Positions 15,047-21,995 of a stretch of 27,190 bases of DNA are shown here, in pieces. Location of the stretch: assembly GCA_964577295.1 (NCBI GenBank), contig CAZNYN010000024.1:1-27190 (forward strand), read 5' to 3'. The notes under the pieces were generated by a model. The model did no database searches. It saw only the letters and a list, made by a program, of their open reading frames with translations, and had not been told where the DNA came from. The stretch comes from CAZNYN01 sp964577295. Lineage in GTDB: Bacteria; Synergistota; Synergistia; Synergistales; Synergistaceae. The translations under genes and the position numbers were made by a program. The stretch's first letter is position 1. Each line of letters opens with the position of its first letter.

Positions 15047-15631
15047 ATGAATAACTATGTAACAGGCATTACTGTCAGGCAATTGCGAGAAAAGAAGGGT
15101 ATCACACAAAAAGATCTTGCCGACATATTATGTGTCAGTGATAAAACCATATCAAAGTGGGAAACGGGACGAGGCCTGCCCGATATCTCGCTTTTGGAGC
15201 CTTTGGCTGCTTCGCTTGGAGTGTCATTAACCGAGCTCCTTGCAGGAGAGCATATTTCCAACGTAAACCGTTCTGCAAATATGCTCCGCAGTAAATTGTA
15301 TATTTGTCCCGTGTGCGGCAATATTATCTGGAGTGCGGGAGAAAGTGTGGTTTCCTGCTGTGGAATACGTCTTATGCCCGAGACAGCCGAGACTCAGGAC
15401 GATGAGCATACTATTATTGCTGAACATATAGAGGATGAATTTTACGTCACTCTAAAGCATCCGATGACGAAGAACCACTCAATACGTTTTCTGGCCTATA
15501 TTACAGCTGACAGATCGGAGATAATAAGGCTGTATCCGGAGCAAGAGGCATCAGGGTACTTTTTTATAAGAGGCTGCGGGTATATCTATGCCTATTGCTG
15601 TAAACATGGATTATTTGAACTCAAAGTATAG
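15047..15631 (+). CDS. XRE-family regulator fused to a zinc ribbon and superoxide-reductase-like domain
   Basis: A 194-aa protein. Residues 7-62 are an XRE helix-turn-helix (QLREKKGITQKDLADILCVS, then TISKWETGRGLPDISLLEPL). Residues 87-105 have CPVC and CC, a metal-ribbon-like knuckle. Residues 120-194 resemble the catalytic domain of desulfoferrodoxin/neelaredoxin, keeping a full 4 His + 1 Cys iron set: His121, His138 (KHPM), His144 (NHSIRF), Cys184 and His187 (YCCKHGLF). The start at 15047 has GGAG 9 bases upstream; the ATG at 15032 lacks a site. It probably senses superoxide or redox state through iron. Its target is unknown; the hairpin at 14952-14995 suggests autoregulation. Confidence 0.85.
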   Translation: MNNYVTGITVRQLREKKGITQKDLADILCVSDKTISKWETGRGLPDISLLEPLAASLGVSLTELLAGEHISNVNRSANMLRSKLYICPVCGNIIWSAGESVVSCCGIRLMPETAETQDDEHTIIAEHIEDEFYVTLKHPMTKNHSIRFLAYITADRSEIIRLYPEQEASGYFFIRGCGYIYAYCCKHGLFELKV

Positions 15632-15686
15632 TAAAAATGCGGTATTGCTTCAGCCTATTGTGCCGGGCAAGGAGTCGATTCCGCAG

Positions 15687-16250
15687 TTATTTTGCCTGTT
15701 TTTCAAGCTCCCTGTAATCAGCGCTTTCGATCCGCGCCGCTATTGCAGAGTTTTCCAGTAAAAGTGTCACTATTTCATCTATTTTGTGTGTTTGTGCTTT
15801 TTTGCAGATTTTTTTTAAGAGCGATACAGGAGCACGTTCTGCTATTTCACAGCCGGCTTCGCCTGTTGTCGCATGCCAGCGGCTGTAGAGTGCCGCCAGC
15901 CATTTGCCATCCGGTGAAAGTGTGCGGAATTGCTGCATGTTGTTTTTCTCGCTCGTCACTTTTTCAAACGTGATTTTGTTTTGAGTGCAGAAGATCATAA
16001 ATTTGCCGAACAATTCGTCTTTGACAATGGATAACATCAGATGTGCTTTATCTAGGCAAAGTGAAAAGTCGCTTTCCATAAATTTCTGTGTAAAATCCCA
16101 TATGTCAAGCCGCTGACGGCATGCAGAGGTGAAAAGAGCCTCAAGATATTCACAGTGCAGCTGTTCAAGTGTTTTTTTTGCGTTTGCGGCTGTTGTTTCT
16201 CTGTCATCCGGATTGTAGCGGTCATAAATACGCACTGTTGCTTTAAGCAT
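15687..16250 (-). CDS. Unrecognised helical protein, third gene of TraG-like/Clp-like operon
   Basis: A 187-aa protein that I do not recognise. The ATG at 16250 is chosen because it overlaps the ATPase stop by 8 bases and has GGGAG upstream; an in-frame start at 16307 would overlap the ATPase gene by 65 bases. It starts MLKATVRIYDRYNPDDRETT and is mostly predicted helix, with no signal peptide, membrane segment or metal motif. A central TLSPDGKWLAALYSRWH is followed by a Lys/Glu-rich C-terminus (VSLLKKICKKAQTHKIDEIV). Tight coupling to the two upstream genes suggests it is a subunit or adaptor of the same machine. Confidence 0.75.
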   Translation of the reverse strand: MLKATVRIYDRYNPDDRETTAANAKKTLEQLHCEYLEALFTSACRQRLDIWDFTQKFMESDFSLCLDKAHLMLSIVKDELFGKFMIFCTQNKITFEKVTSEKNNMQQFRTLSPDGKWLAALYSRWHATTGEAGCEIAERAPVSLLKKICKKAQTHKIDEIVTLLLENSAIAARIESADYRELEKQAK

Positions 16251-17070
16251 TGTTCTCGTCTCCCTCAGGCAATTTATCCGCTTTGAGTGATGCCGCACGT
16301 CTTGCATCAGCCGCCGTTATTTTTTCTGCGTACTCCTGCGGAGGCAAATTGAGCTGTACGGCAGAGACTGTGTAGTGAAGCAGTTCGAGCGAACGGGCAG
16401 GTTCTGAACGCAGAGGCGAGCAGAGAGCCGCCTGACGGACAATTTCATTAATCGCAGCCGCCGGTATTTGTGTATGCGGATAGCGTACCGCGGCTACTTT
16501 TTCGAGGATAGCAGCTATGCGATCCTGCGGCGGCTCATGCAGCTCAACAGCTTGAAAACGGCGCTCCATAGCTCTGTCCTGTGCAATATAGCGTTTGAAT
16601 TCTTCTGATGTAGTTGAAATCAACATGCTGATGCCGCCGCTTGTGATATATGGTTTGAGCGTGTTGAGGAGGTTTGTCGGGCCTAAATTTTCGCTCAGGC
16701 GATGTGCTTCGTCAATATAAATGATGATGCCGTAATACTCGGCTTCATCGAGAATGTGCTTAAAGAGTAAATCACGTTTTCCTCTGTCCTGATTGATGAT
16801 ATCAATATTCAGCTCACAGACTTTTCGCCCTGCAAGGCGCGGATAACGTCCTTCGCCGATCATTTCGGCTAATTTGCGCACTGTCGTTGTTTTACCGCAG
16901 CCGGCTGGGCCTGTGAGAGCGACATTGTTCTGCTCCTCCGAGGCAAGAGCGATGGCAATTCGGTCGAGCGCACGCAAGTCTTCAAGGATTTGTTTCATGC
17001 CTTTCGTTTTGCCGTCAAGTATGCGCCCGTATTTGGCACAAAGCGGCGGCAGGCTGCGTGATGTGCTCAT
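16243..17070 (-). CDS. Single-domain ClpA/ClpB-type AAA+ ATPase
   Basis: A 275-aa AAA+ ATPase that looks like one isolated nucleotide-binding domain 1 of ClpA/ClpB. Walker A is GPAGCGKTT (54-62), Walker B IYIDE (117-121), sensor 1 STT (152-154), the Arg finger lies in DRAMERRFQ (166-173), and a sensor-2-like Arg lies in SEPARSLELL. The Clp feature EEFKRYIAQDRAMERRF is very clear. The substrate-pore loop of Clp (YRGEFE) is replaced by NQDRGKRDLLF, and there is no second AAA domain, N-domain or ClpP-docking loop. It is therefore unlikely to be a normal unfoldase. All ATPase residues are kept. It overlaps the upstream gene by 4 bases (ATGA). Confidence 0.85.
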   Translation of the reverse strand: MSTSRSLPPLCAKYGRILDGKTKGMKQILEDLRALDRIAIALASEEQNNVALTGPAGCGKTTTVRKLAEMIGEGRYPRLAGRKVCELNIDIINQDRGKRDLLFKHILDEAEYYGIIIYIDEAHRLSENLGPTNLLNTLKPYITSGGISMLISTTSEEFKRYIAQDRAMERRFQAVELHEPPQDRIAAILEKVAAVRYPHTQIPAAAINEIVRQAALCSPLRSEPARSLELLHYTVSAVQLNLPPQEYAEKITAADARRAASLKADKLPEGDENNA

Positions 17071-18518
17071 AAGCTCTCCCCCTCCTCAAGCAGTGATTCC
17101 AATGTTAATTTTTCCGGCAGAGCAAGGCCTTCTGTCAGCCACAATTTGCTCTTGATGCCAAGACGGCGAAGCCGGTTTCGTTTTTTATGCGCGATGCTTT
17201 CTTCTTTTATTGTCAGCTCAGTATAGCGGACAGCTCCGTCTTTTTCGATCATCCGCAGCTCGGCGTTCAAATCCTGCGGACGGTAAACGACATCGGCATC
17301 GGAGACGTATGAGGCAAAGGCTTTGCTAAGGCGTTCTTCCTCAGTTGCGTGCCACAACCGCTGCGTACTTGCGGAAAAGAGTGTTTCCAGAAGATGCTCT
17401 TCCCCTGCGCGAGATTCAAGTGCAAGACGTGTAAAGTTGTCATAGGCAAAGGCAAAATGCAGCTGCGGCCACTGTTGACGCAGTTTATCCAGGTGGTTGA
17501 GCAGTCCCCATTTATCCAGCTCCGGAATTAGGATGAGGGCTTCGCGTTTTGCGCTCTGCAGGGCTGCGCCGATTGATGAGAGGAGCAGAGGCGCAATCCC
17601 GCGATCTGCTTGTACATTGCCGGATGAGCAGACATAAAGAGGTGTAATTTTTTCGCTTGTAATCCACTGATGCATTTTCAGCGGCGGAAGTCCGCGGTAA
17701 ATAGGCTCATTGCGGCGCAGCATCGTCACAAGCGCCTTAAAATCAAGCGTACTTGCGTCTGCCTGCATTTTGATGCAGCGCTGTGTATTTGTGTTGTCAG
17801 ATTTTGTATAGAGCAGGTCGGCAAATGGCACAGGTGCTTCTCTGTCCCCGTTTTTCTGGAAGCGTAATTCGTGATCGAAAATGTATTTTGCAAGCGCGTA
17901 TTCCCGCGTAAGAAAGCCATTTTTCTTCATTGCTTCAAGCAAACGATATTTAACGGGAAGTAAATTACTCTCTCCTCCGATTGTTTTCGTCATTAAAGTC
18001 TCTATGTAGCGGTGCTGACGGCAGAAAATTTTGAAAAGGTTAAGGCGCTGCGTAATCTTTGTGATATCACTTTCATTCGCTGCGGTCAGCAGATTACGCA
18101 AAACGTTTTTTGCCGTTTCGAGCATATAGACAAACATTCTGTCTGTTAGCACCTTACCCAGATCGTCAAAGAATTTGTCGTTTGCGTCACGGGAGCGAAT
18201 CTCCTGATATACAGCCTGTCTCAGCGTGTAGGCAATATTTTCGTTGCTGCTGCCTATACTGTCGTTAAATAAAAAAGGTTCGAGCATGTCTGGAATGACA
18301 GAGCCTTCACTTGCAAAATCGGCAAGCAGAGCATCCCCCGCATTCTTTTCATAAAGACTTCCGCCGTGGTCAAATACGACAAGCGCTGTTTTGGGAAATT
18401 CATCACGCCACATTTCGGCAGCAGCGGCAAAGGAATCTCGTTTACCTTTGGCACTGCCTAAAAATAATGTGTCGTTATCGTGTATATGCGCTGCTGTAAA
18501 AGTTGATGTATTCATCAT
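17067..18518 (-). CDS. TraG/VirD4-like protein with degenerate P-loop
   Basis: A 483-aa soluble protein whose layout follows the type IV coupling protein fold. DTLFLGSAKGKRDS (16-29) stands where Walker A should be, then ALVVFDHGGSLYE (45-57) matches the family's VVxDPKGELYE, and FFDDLGKVLTDRMFVYML (116-132) its helix bundle. ITPLYVC and APLLLSSIGAAL follow. ALILIPELDKWGLLNHLDKL (327-346) corresponds to Walker B and downstream LLDEFANLGxIPxLEKL. The Walker A lacks the GK(S/T), and Walker B has Pro for Asp, so ATP hydrolysis is doubtful. The N-terminal membrane helices of VirD4 are absent. It starts with AGGTGGG before tandem ATG codons and is first in the operon. Confidence 0.7.
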   Translation of the reverse strand: MMNTSTFTAAHIHDNDTLFLGSAKGKRDSFAAAAEMWRDEFPKTALVVFDHGGSLYEKNAGDALLADFASEGSVIPDMLEPFLFNDSIGSSNENIAYTLRQAVYQEIRSRDANDKFFDDLGKVLTDRMFVYMLETAKNVLRNLLTAANESDITKITQRLNLFKIFCRQHRYIETLMTKTIGGESNLLPVKYRLLEAMKKNGFLTREYALAKYIFDHELRFQKNGDREAPVPFADLLYTKSDNTNTQRCIKMQADASTLDFKALVTMLRRNEPIYRGLPPLKMHQWITSEKITPLYVCSSGNVQADRGIAPLLLSSIGAALQSAKREALILIPELDKWGLLNHLDKLRQQWPQLHFAFAYDNFTRLALESRAGEEHLLETLFSASTQRLWHATEEERLSKAFASYVSDADVVYRPQDLNAELRMIEKDGAVRYTELTIKEESIAHKKRNRLRRLGIKSKLWLTEGLALPEKLTLESLLEEGESL

Positions 18519-18701
18519 TTTCCCACCTATATGGCACTTTTGTTGACAATGATTTTAGCTCAAAGCATTAGAATGGGAAAGTATTTGCGCATGATTTACT
18601 TTTTCTCCTCGCCCTAATCCATAAAACTTTGTTCTTGGCATACGGTCAACGGGGAATTGCTGCCGCAGATTTCCTACTAATACTTTTGTATATCACATCG
18701 C

Positions 18702-18747
18702 AAAACGGACAGCACATTGAAGTTATGTAATGTTGGCTGTCCGTTTT
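18702..18747 (-). terminator. Hairpin terminator after DUF3574 gene
   Basis: AAAACGGACAGC (18702-18713) pairs with GCTGTCCGTTTT (18736-18747) across a 22-base loop. On the minus strand the stem is followed by TTTTGCG. It lies 35 bases after the DUF3574 stop and separates that gene from the three-gene operon downstream. Confidence 0.65.
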
Positions 18748-18781
18748 GTGATATTGTTTGCGCTGCCTGTACTGTTACGGG

Positions 18782-19201
18782 TTATTTTGTATAGAACTGG
18801 AAGCTGTCGGTAAGAGGCATTTCCGTCATAAAGAGGCTTGCGCCGGATTTAGCGAAGCGTTTGACATATTCCTCGCCTATCTTTTTAACGGAGTTTTGAG
18901 TCTCAGGCGAATTTTTTACCACAATGTTTACTATATAATTATCTTCTTTGATAACTTTGCCTGAAGGAATCTTCCACTGTCCCTTGACACCGTACTCGAT
19001 GTTAAATCCACGCTCGAATAACGGCGTAATCACTTCGTCCGCAAATTTTGCCATATCTTTTTCGGAGACAGCTGCAGGGCCGTTCCCAGCACCACAGTAA
19101 AGACGGTATAAGGTGTCGTCGTTAAGTTCAAGCATGGCTGCGGATGCGGCGCAGGCTGTTGCGGCTATGAGTGCGATTACAAGCATAATTATTTTTTTCA
19201 T
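18782..19201 (-). CDS. Secreted DUF3574-like protein
   Basis: A 139-aa exported protein. A Sec signal peptide is plain: KK, then IIMLVIALIAATACAASA with cleavage near ASA-AM. The mature part follows the DUF3574 pattern: LYRLYCGAGNGPAAVSEKDM, FADEVITPLFERGFNIEYG, GQWKIPSGKVIKED and YVKRFAKSGASLFM. Members are small periplasmic or lipid-anchored proteins of unknown role. A cysteine lies in the signal region, but the context (ATACAAS) is a poor lipobox. AGAGGAC precedes the ATG. It appears to be a single-gene unit ended by the hairpin at 18702-18747. Confidence 0.8.
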   Translation of the reverse strand: MKKIIMLVIALIAATACAASAAMLELNDDTLYRLYCGAGNGPAAVSEKDMAKFADEVITPLFERGFNIEYGVKGQWKIPSGKVIKEDNYIVNIVVKNSPETQNSVKKIGEEYVKRFAKSGASLFMTEMPLTDSFQFYTK

Positions 19202-19445
19202 TTTTCTTAAGTCCTCTCTTGTTGGGTGTCAGTTTGGAGCAAAACTGTTGTTATAAGCATATGTATAAAATACATACTTTGTTGCTTTAAAGAAGAACTA
19301 CTCCATGCAAAGTTGGTAAGCGCTCTCCTCTTTAGCTATGCCTCGCTCTCGATGTCGAGTTCGGCGTGTAATGCCGAATAACCTATTTATATATCATGAA
19401 TCTTATTGCAATGGTATTGCTATGCACCTCCCCCTGTTAATCCGA

Positions 19446-19838
19446 TTATATTTTACCACTACTCTTGTGATGAATAGATGAACTATCAAGAATCTTGCTC
19501 TGTTTACGGTTTTTGAGATTCTCCATGGCTTCGGGGCAGTTTATAAGCAGTGTTCCGAGTGTTTCGCACTTTGCGAGCATTGAGCACTCTGCGCAGGTAT
19601 CGACTTTCTTTTGAAGAGCGCATTGCCTGATTTCGCACATACTCTCGCAGTATGGAGTTTTTACTCCACTTTCACGGCAGCCCATACAATTTATCATTTC
19701 TGCCGTGATTGGAGCGTTGTTCATTTCGCTCCAAAGCTTGGCAGTCTTTTGGCGCAAATCGTCATCATTGTTGAGAGTAGCAATATATGCATCGCATTTT
19801 TCACAATTAAGCCCACAGTAAGCAATATTATATTTTAT
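19446..19838 (-). CDS. DUF3795 cysteine-rich protein, probable non-AUG start
   Basis: A cysteine-rich protein of about 130 aa. The N-terminal family motif YCGLNCEKCDAYIATLNNDD is present and in frame, followed by LRQKTAKLWSEMN, then INCMGCRESG, CESMCEIRQCA and CAECSMLAKCETL. Such spacing suggests a zinc or iron-sulfur site. No ATG, GTG or TTG precedes the motif. A strong GGAGGAG sits 5-6 bases before an ATA codon at 19838-19836, and an ATT follows. The start is thus probably a rare AUA/AUU or a mutated AUG. A TTG at 19757 would remove half the cysteine motif. The C-terminal tail is low-complexity. Function unknown. Confidence 0.65.
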   Translation of the reverse strand: MKYNIAYCGLNCEKCDAYIATLNNDDDLRQKTAKLWSEMNNAPITAEMINCMGCRESGVKTPYCESMCEIRQCALQKKVDTCAECSMLAKCETLGTLLINCPEAMENLKNRKQSKILDSSSIHHKSSGKI

Positions 19839-19841
19839 TTT

Positions 19842-20176
19842 GACTCCTCCTTTATCTTGATAGCAGAAGATATGATAATGTAGTACTATTGTTGATTCAT
19901 GTTGATAGAGCGTTTTCTTACCTGATCAACCATACCAACGAGCTGCTTTCCAATTTTCTTTTAGCGGAATGAAAAGCATCTGCTGTATTTGCCGTTACCT
20001 TCGCCGCCCTATCAAAAGAAATGAACCTATGTTTTCAAATTATATCACTTAGGCAAGATGTCTAAAATAAGGCTGACACCATATAAGAGGTGATTCTGTG
20101 GTATAGATACTAAGAGTTTATTTCGGCAGCCGGTGTATCGTCTGCGATATTTGCCGTCATCCGGATTATGCCTTGA
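19842..20176. other. Non-coding or decayed stretch
   Basis: About 330 bases with no convincing gene. On the minus strand near 20113-20180 a short open run reads GIIRMTANIADD, which faintly resembles a receiver-domain strand (PIIAMTANxFxED), but it ends in a stop after about 16 residues. The right half precedes the response-regulator shard on the plus strand. No terminator or promoter is firm. Confidence 0.3.
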
Positions 20177-20317
20177 ATGTCATCCCCTACTTGCGACGGA
20201 CTGCCCGAATGGTTCTATTGTCAGATAATATTTCTCACCACCTCACGAGAACACGCTGTGGAGGCCTTTGAGGTTGGCGCGGCGCACTATCTTGAAAAGC
20301 TATACGGCGTACAATGA
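20177..20317 (+). pseudogene. Response-regulator receiver shard (LytTR type)
   Basis: The plus-strand frame through 20222 reads QIIFLTTSREHAVEAFEVGA then AHYLEK. This is the classic end of a receiver domain of LytTR-class regulators (IIFLTTSREHAxEAFEVGAxHYLxKP). Upstream of it only DGLPEW is reminiscent of the family. After AHYLEK the frame hits TGA, and the sequence continues directly into the tail of a histidine kinase in another frame. The DNA-binding domain is gone. Confidence 0.65.
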
Positions 20318-20522
20318 CGGGCGCCTGATCTTACAGGTGAGAAACAGCTGTGCCCCCGACACTGTAAAGTTCAATGAGATGGGGATGCCGATCTCGTCAA
20401 AAGTGGGCGGAGGCACAGGCACGCGCAACATCAGGTACGTCGTGGAAAAGCACGGCGGGACATGGTTCTTTGAGGAAAAAGAGGGCGTATTTTCAACAAG
20501 CGTGGTAATTACGGGAGCCTGA
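20300..20522 (+). pseudogene. Histidine-kinase C-terminal ATPase shard (GHKL)
   Basis: About 75 codons from the end of a sensor kinase: NDGRLILQVRNSCAP, then GMPISSKVGGGTGTRNIRYV and EKHGGTWFFEEKEGVFSTSV. These match the last part of the GHKL fold of AgrC-like kinases (a G-box GxGTxNIRxVVEKHGG). The sensor, dimerisation helices and N-box are missing. The order regulator then kinase fits a LytTR two-component operon that lost its middle by deletion. Confidence 0.65.
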
Positions 20523-20592
20523 GGAGATGTCAGGGCCCGTCATTCCAGAATGCTCATGTCGAGAATCCGGCGGCGTTATCGGGGTTTAATGA

Positions 20593-21744
20593 TCATGACC
20601 TGCTAAAGAAGCGGGCCGCCATTATCACGGCAAGGGCTATGAACGAAGCCGCGAAACAGAGGAGCGCGGTAACGTTTCCCGCGAATTTTGCGGCGGCGGA
20701 GAAAATCGGAGCGCCGAAGCACAGTCCAAGTCCGAAGAACAGGTAGTACGCGCCTGACACAGTTCCTTTGAAACGTTCGTCCACAGTTTCGTTCAAAAAA
20801 ATCATCGAAGCAAGATAGAAAACGCCGAGCCCGGCGCTTGTCACTGTCAGCACGCCAAGCAGCCCGGGACGCGAGGAGAGGTACGGTGCGGCGGCAAAGC
20901 CGAAGGACGAGGCCAAAAGCCCCAGCACCATATAGAGGTTTGGCCCTGATTTGTCAGAAAGCCGCCCTGTCACAAGCTGAGAGACGCTGATTGCGATGTA
21001 GAAGAGCGAGAAGAACACTCCGCTGTAAACGTGGTCAAAACCCTTTTGCTGCATCAGATAGACGGGCAGCGTAGTTACGAGCACGCTGTAGCCCGCGCCG
21101 TAAAGTGTGATGGCGAGCAGTGTCAGCAAAGCTCGACCGTCCTTTGTCATGGCCGTTACCTGAGAAAAATCAACCTTATCGGAGAGGCCGTTTGGGCGGA
21201 TATCCTCGACGAGCCAGAGCGTCAGGAGAGCCCCGCAAAGGCACAGCGCGAAATAGACAAGAAATATTTCCTCCTCGCCGCAGACCTTTGACAGGCAGAC
21301 ACCGAGAATCGGCCCGACCGTGAGTCCGATGTAGCAGACGGCATTGAAAAGCCCTATTGAAGAGCCTTTGGAGGATGCGTATTTAATCGAGAGCAGAGCC
21401 GGGGCGAGAGCCCATACTGGGACTTCTCCGGCTCCCTGAATGAAGCGCCCTATAAAAATCATAGAGGAACTTGCGGAGAATCGAAAACAGAGACCCGCTG
21501 CACAGCAGAGCAGATATCCCAGGGCAATGAACCGCTTGAAGCCGAATCTGTCTGCCAAAGAACCGACGGGAACCTGAAAGGCGATATACGCCACGGCAAA
21601 AGCGGACGCCACATAGCCGACCGTCTCTCCGCTGCCCTCAAGCTCGATAATGCGCTGAGGAAAGAGCGAGACAATCATCCCGACACCAATCATCATAAGA
21701 AACGCGGAAAGGTTGAGCCCTGCTATTGTTTTATCCTTCAGCAT
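20593..21744 (-). CDS. MFS transporter
   Basis: A 383-aa major facilitator with about 12 hydrophobic segments in two halves. The family's loop 2-3 motif is GSLADRFGFKR, and its second-half partner is TGRLSDKSGPN. The N-terminal half also has IGRFIQGAGEVPVWALAPAL, typical of the drug/proton antiporter-like and sugar-efflux branches. The substrate cannot be assigned. The start has GGGGATGG upstream. It lies between shards of a two-component system in the opposite orientation and appears to be a single-gene unit. Confidence 0.9.
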   Translation of the reverse strand: MLKDKTIAGLNLSAFLMMIGVGMIVSLFPQRIIELEGSGETVGYVASAFAVAYIAFQVPVGSLADRFGFKRFIALGYLLCCAAGLCFRFSASSSMIFIGRFIQGAGEVPVWALAPALLSIKYASSKGSSIGLFNAVCYIGLTVGPILGVCLSKVCGEEEIFLVYFALCLCGALLTLWLVEDIRPNGLSDKVDFSQVTAMTKDGRALLTLLAITLYGAGYSVLVTTLPVYLMQQKGFDHVYSGVFFSLFYIAISVSQLVTGRLSDKSGPNLYMVLGLLASSFGFAAAPYLSSRPGLLGVLTVTSAGLGVFYLASMIFLNETVDERFKGTVSGAYYLFFGLGLCFGAPIFSAAAKFAGNVTALLCFAASFIALAVIMAARFFSRS

Positions 21745-21832
21745 TAGTTTTCCATCCCCAATCCGTGAACAGCCAATATTTCACTGTATTATACATGAAA
21801 TTACACAAGGCGGCTCATAAGGAAACCTTAGT

Positions 21833-21898
21833 GTGAAAATTGCAATCTGTGATGATGAGCCAAGCTTCCTGCACAACATAGAATACCTGTTTAAGTAA
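21833..21898 (+). pseudogene. Response-regulator N-terminal stub
   Basis: From a GTG with AAGGA upstream the frame reads MKIAICDDEPSFLHNIEYLF and then a stop. This is the first strand and helix of a receiver domain, including the acidic DDE pocket typical of LytTR regulators. The remaining ~200 residues are absent. It is a separate relic from the one at 20177-20317. Confidence 0.7.
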
Positions 21899-21965
21899 TA
21901 GGTAATGATGGTGCAGGTGTAAGGGAGCGGCTGCCGGGAAAAGATGACACTGCGCCATTTTGACC

Positions 21966-21995
21966 GTTCGTACCATAAAAGGTATAGTTCGTACC
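21966..21995 (+). promoter_or_regulatory. Direct repeat with LytTR-site geometry
   Basis: Two identical 9-base repeats, GTTCGTACC at 21966-21974 and at 21987-21995, separated by exactly 12 bases (period 21). LytTR regulators such as AgrA bind two 9-base repeats with a 12-base spacer, so the geometry matches. The site is 76 bases before the M6 protease gene. Possible -10 hexamers TATAAA (22010) and TATGAT (22025) follow. The binding regulator is not intact in the window. Confidence 0.6.

Noticed and set aside
19893..19935. GTTGAT / ATCAAC inverted repeat as a terminator or operator
   Set aside because: Arms of only 6 bases, no T-run, and in AT-rich sequence where such pairs arise by chance.
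20113..20180. Minus-strand receiver-like run GIIRMTANIADD as a separate gene
   Set aside because: Only about a dozen residues resemble the family and a stop follows; too short to support a gene.
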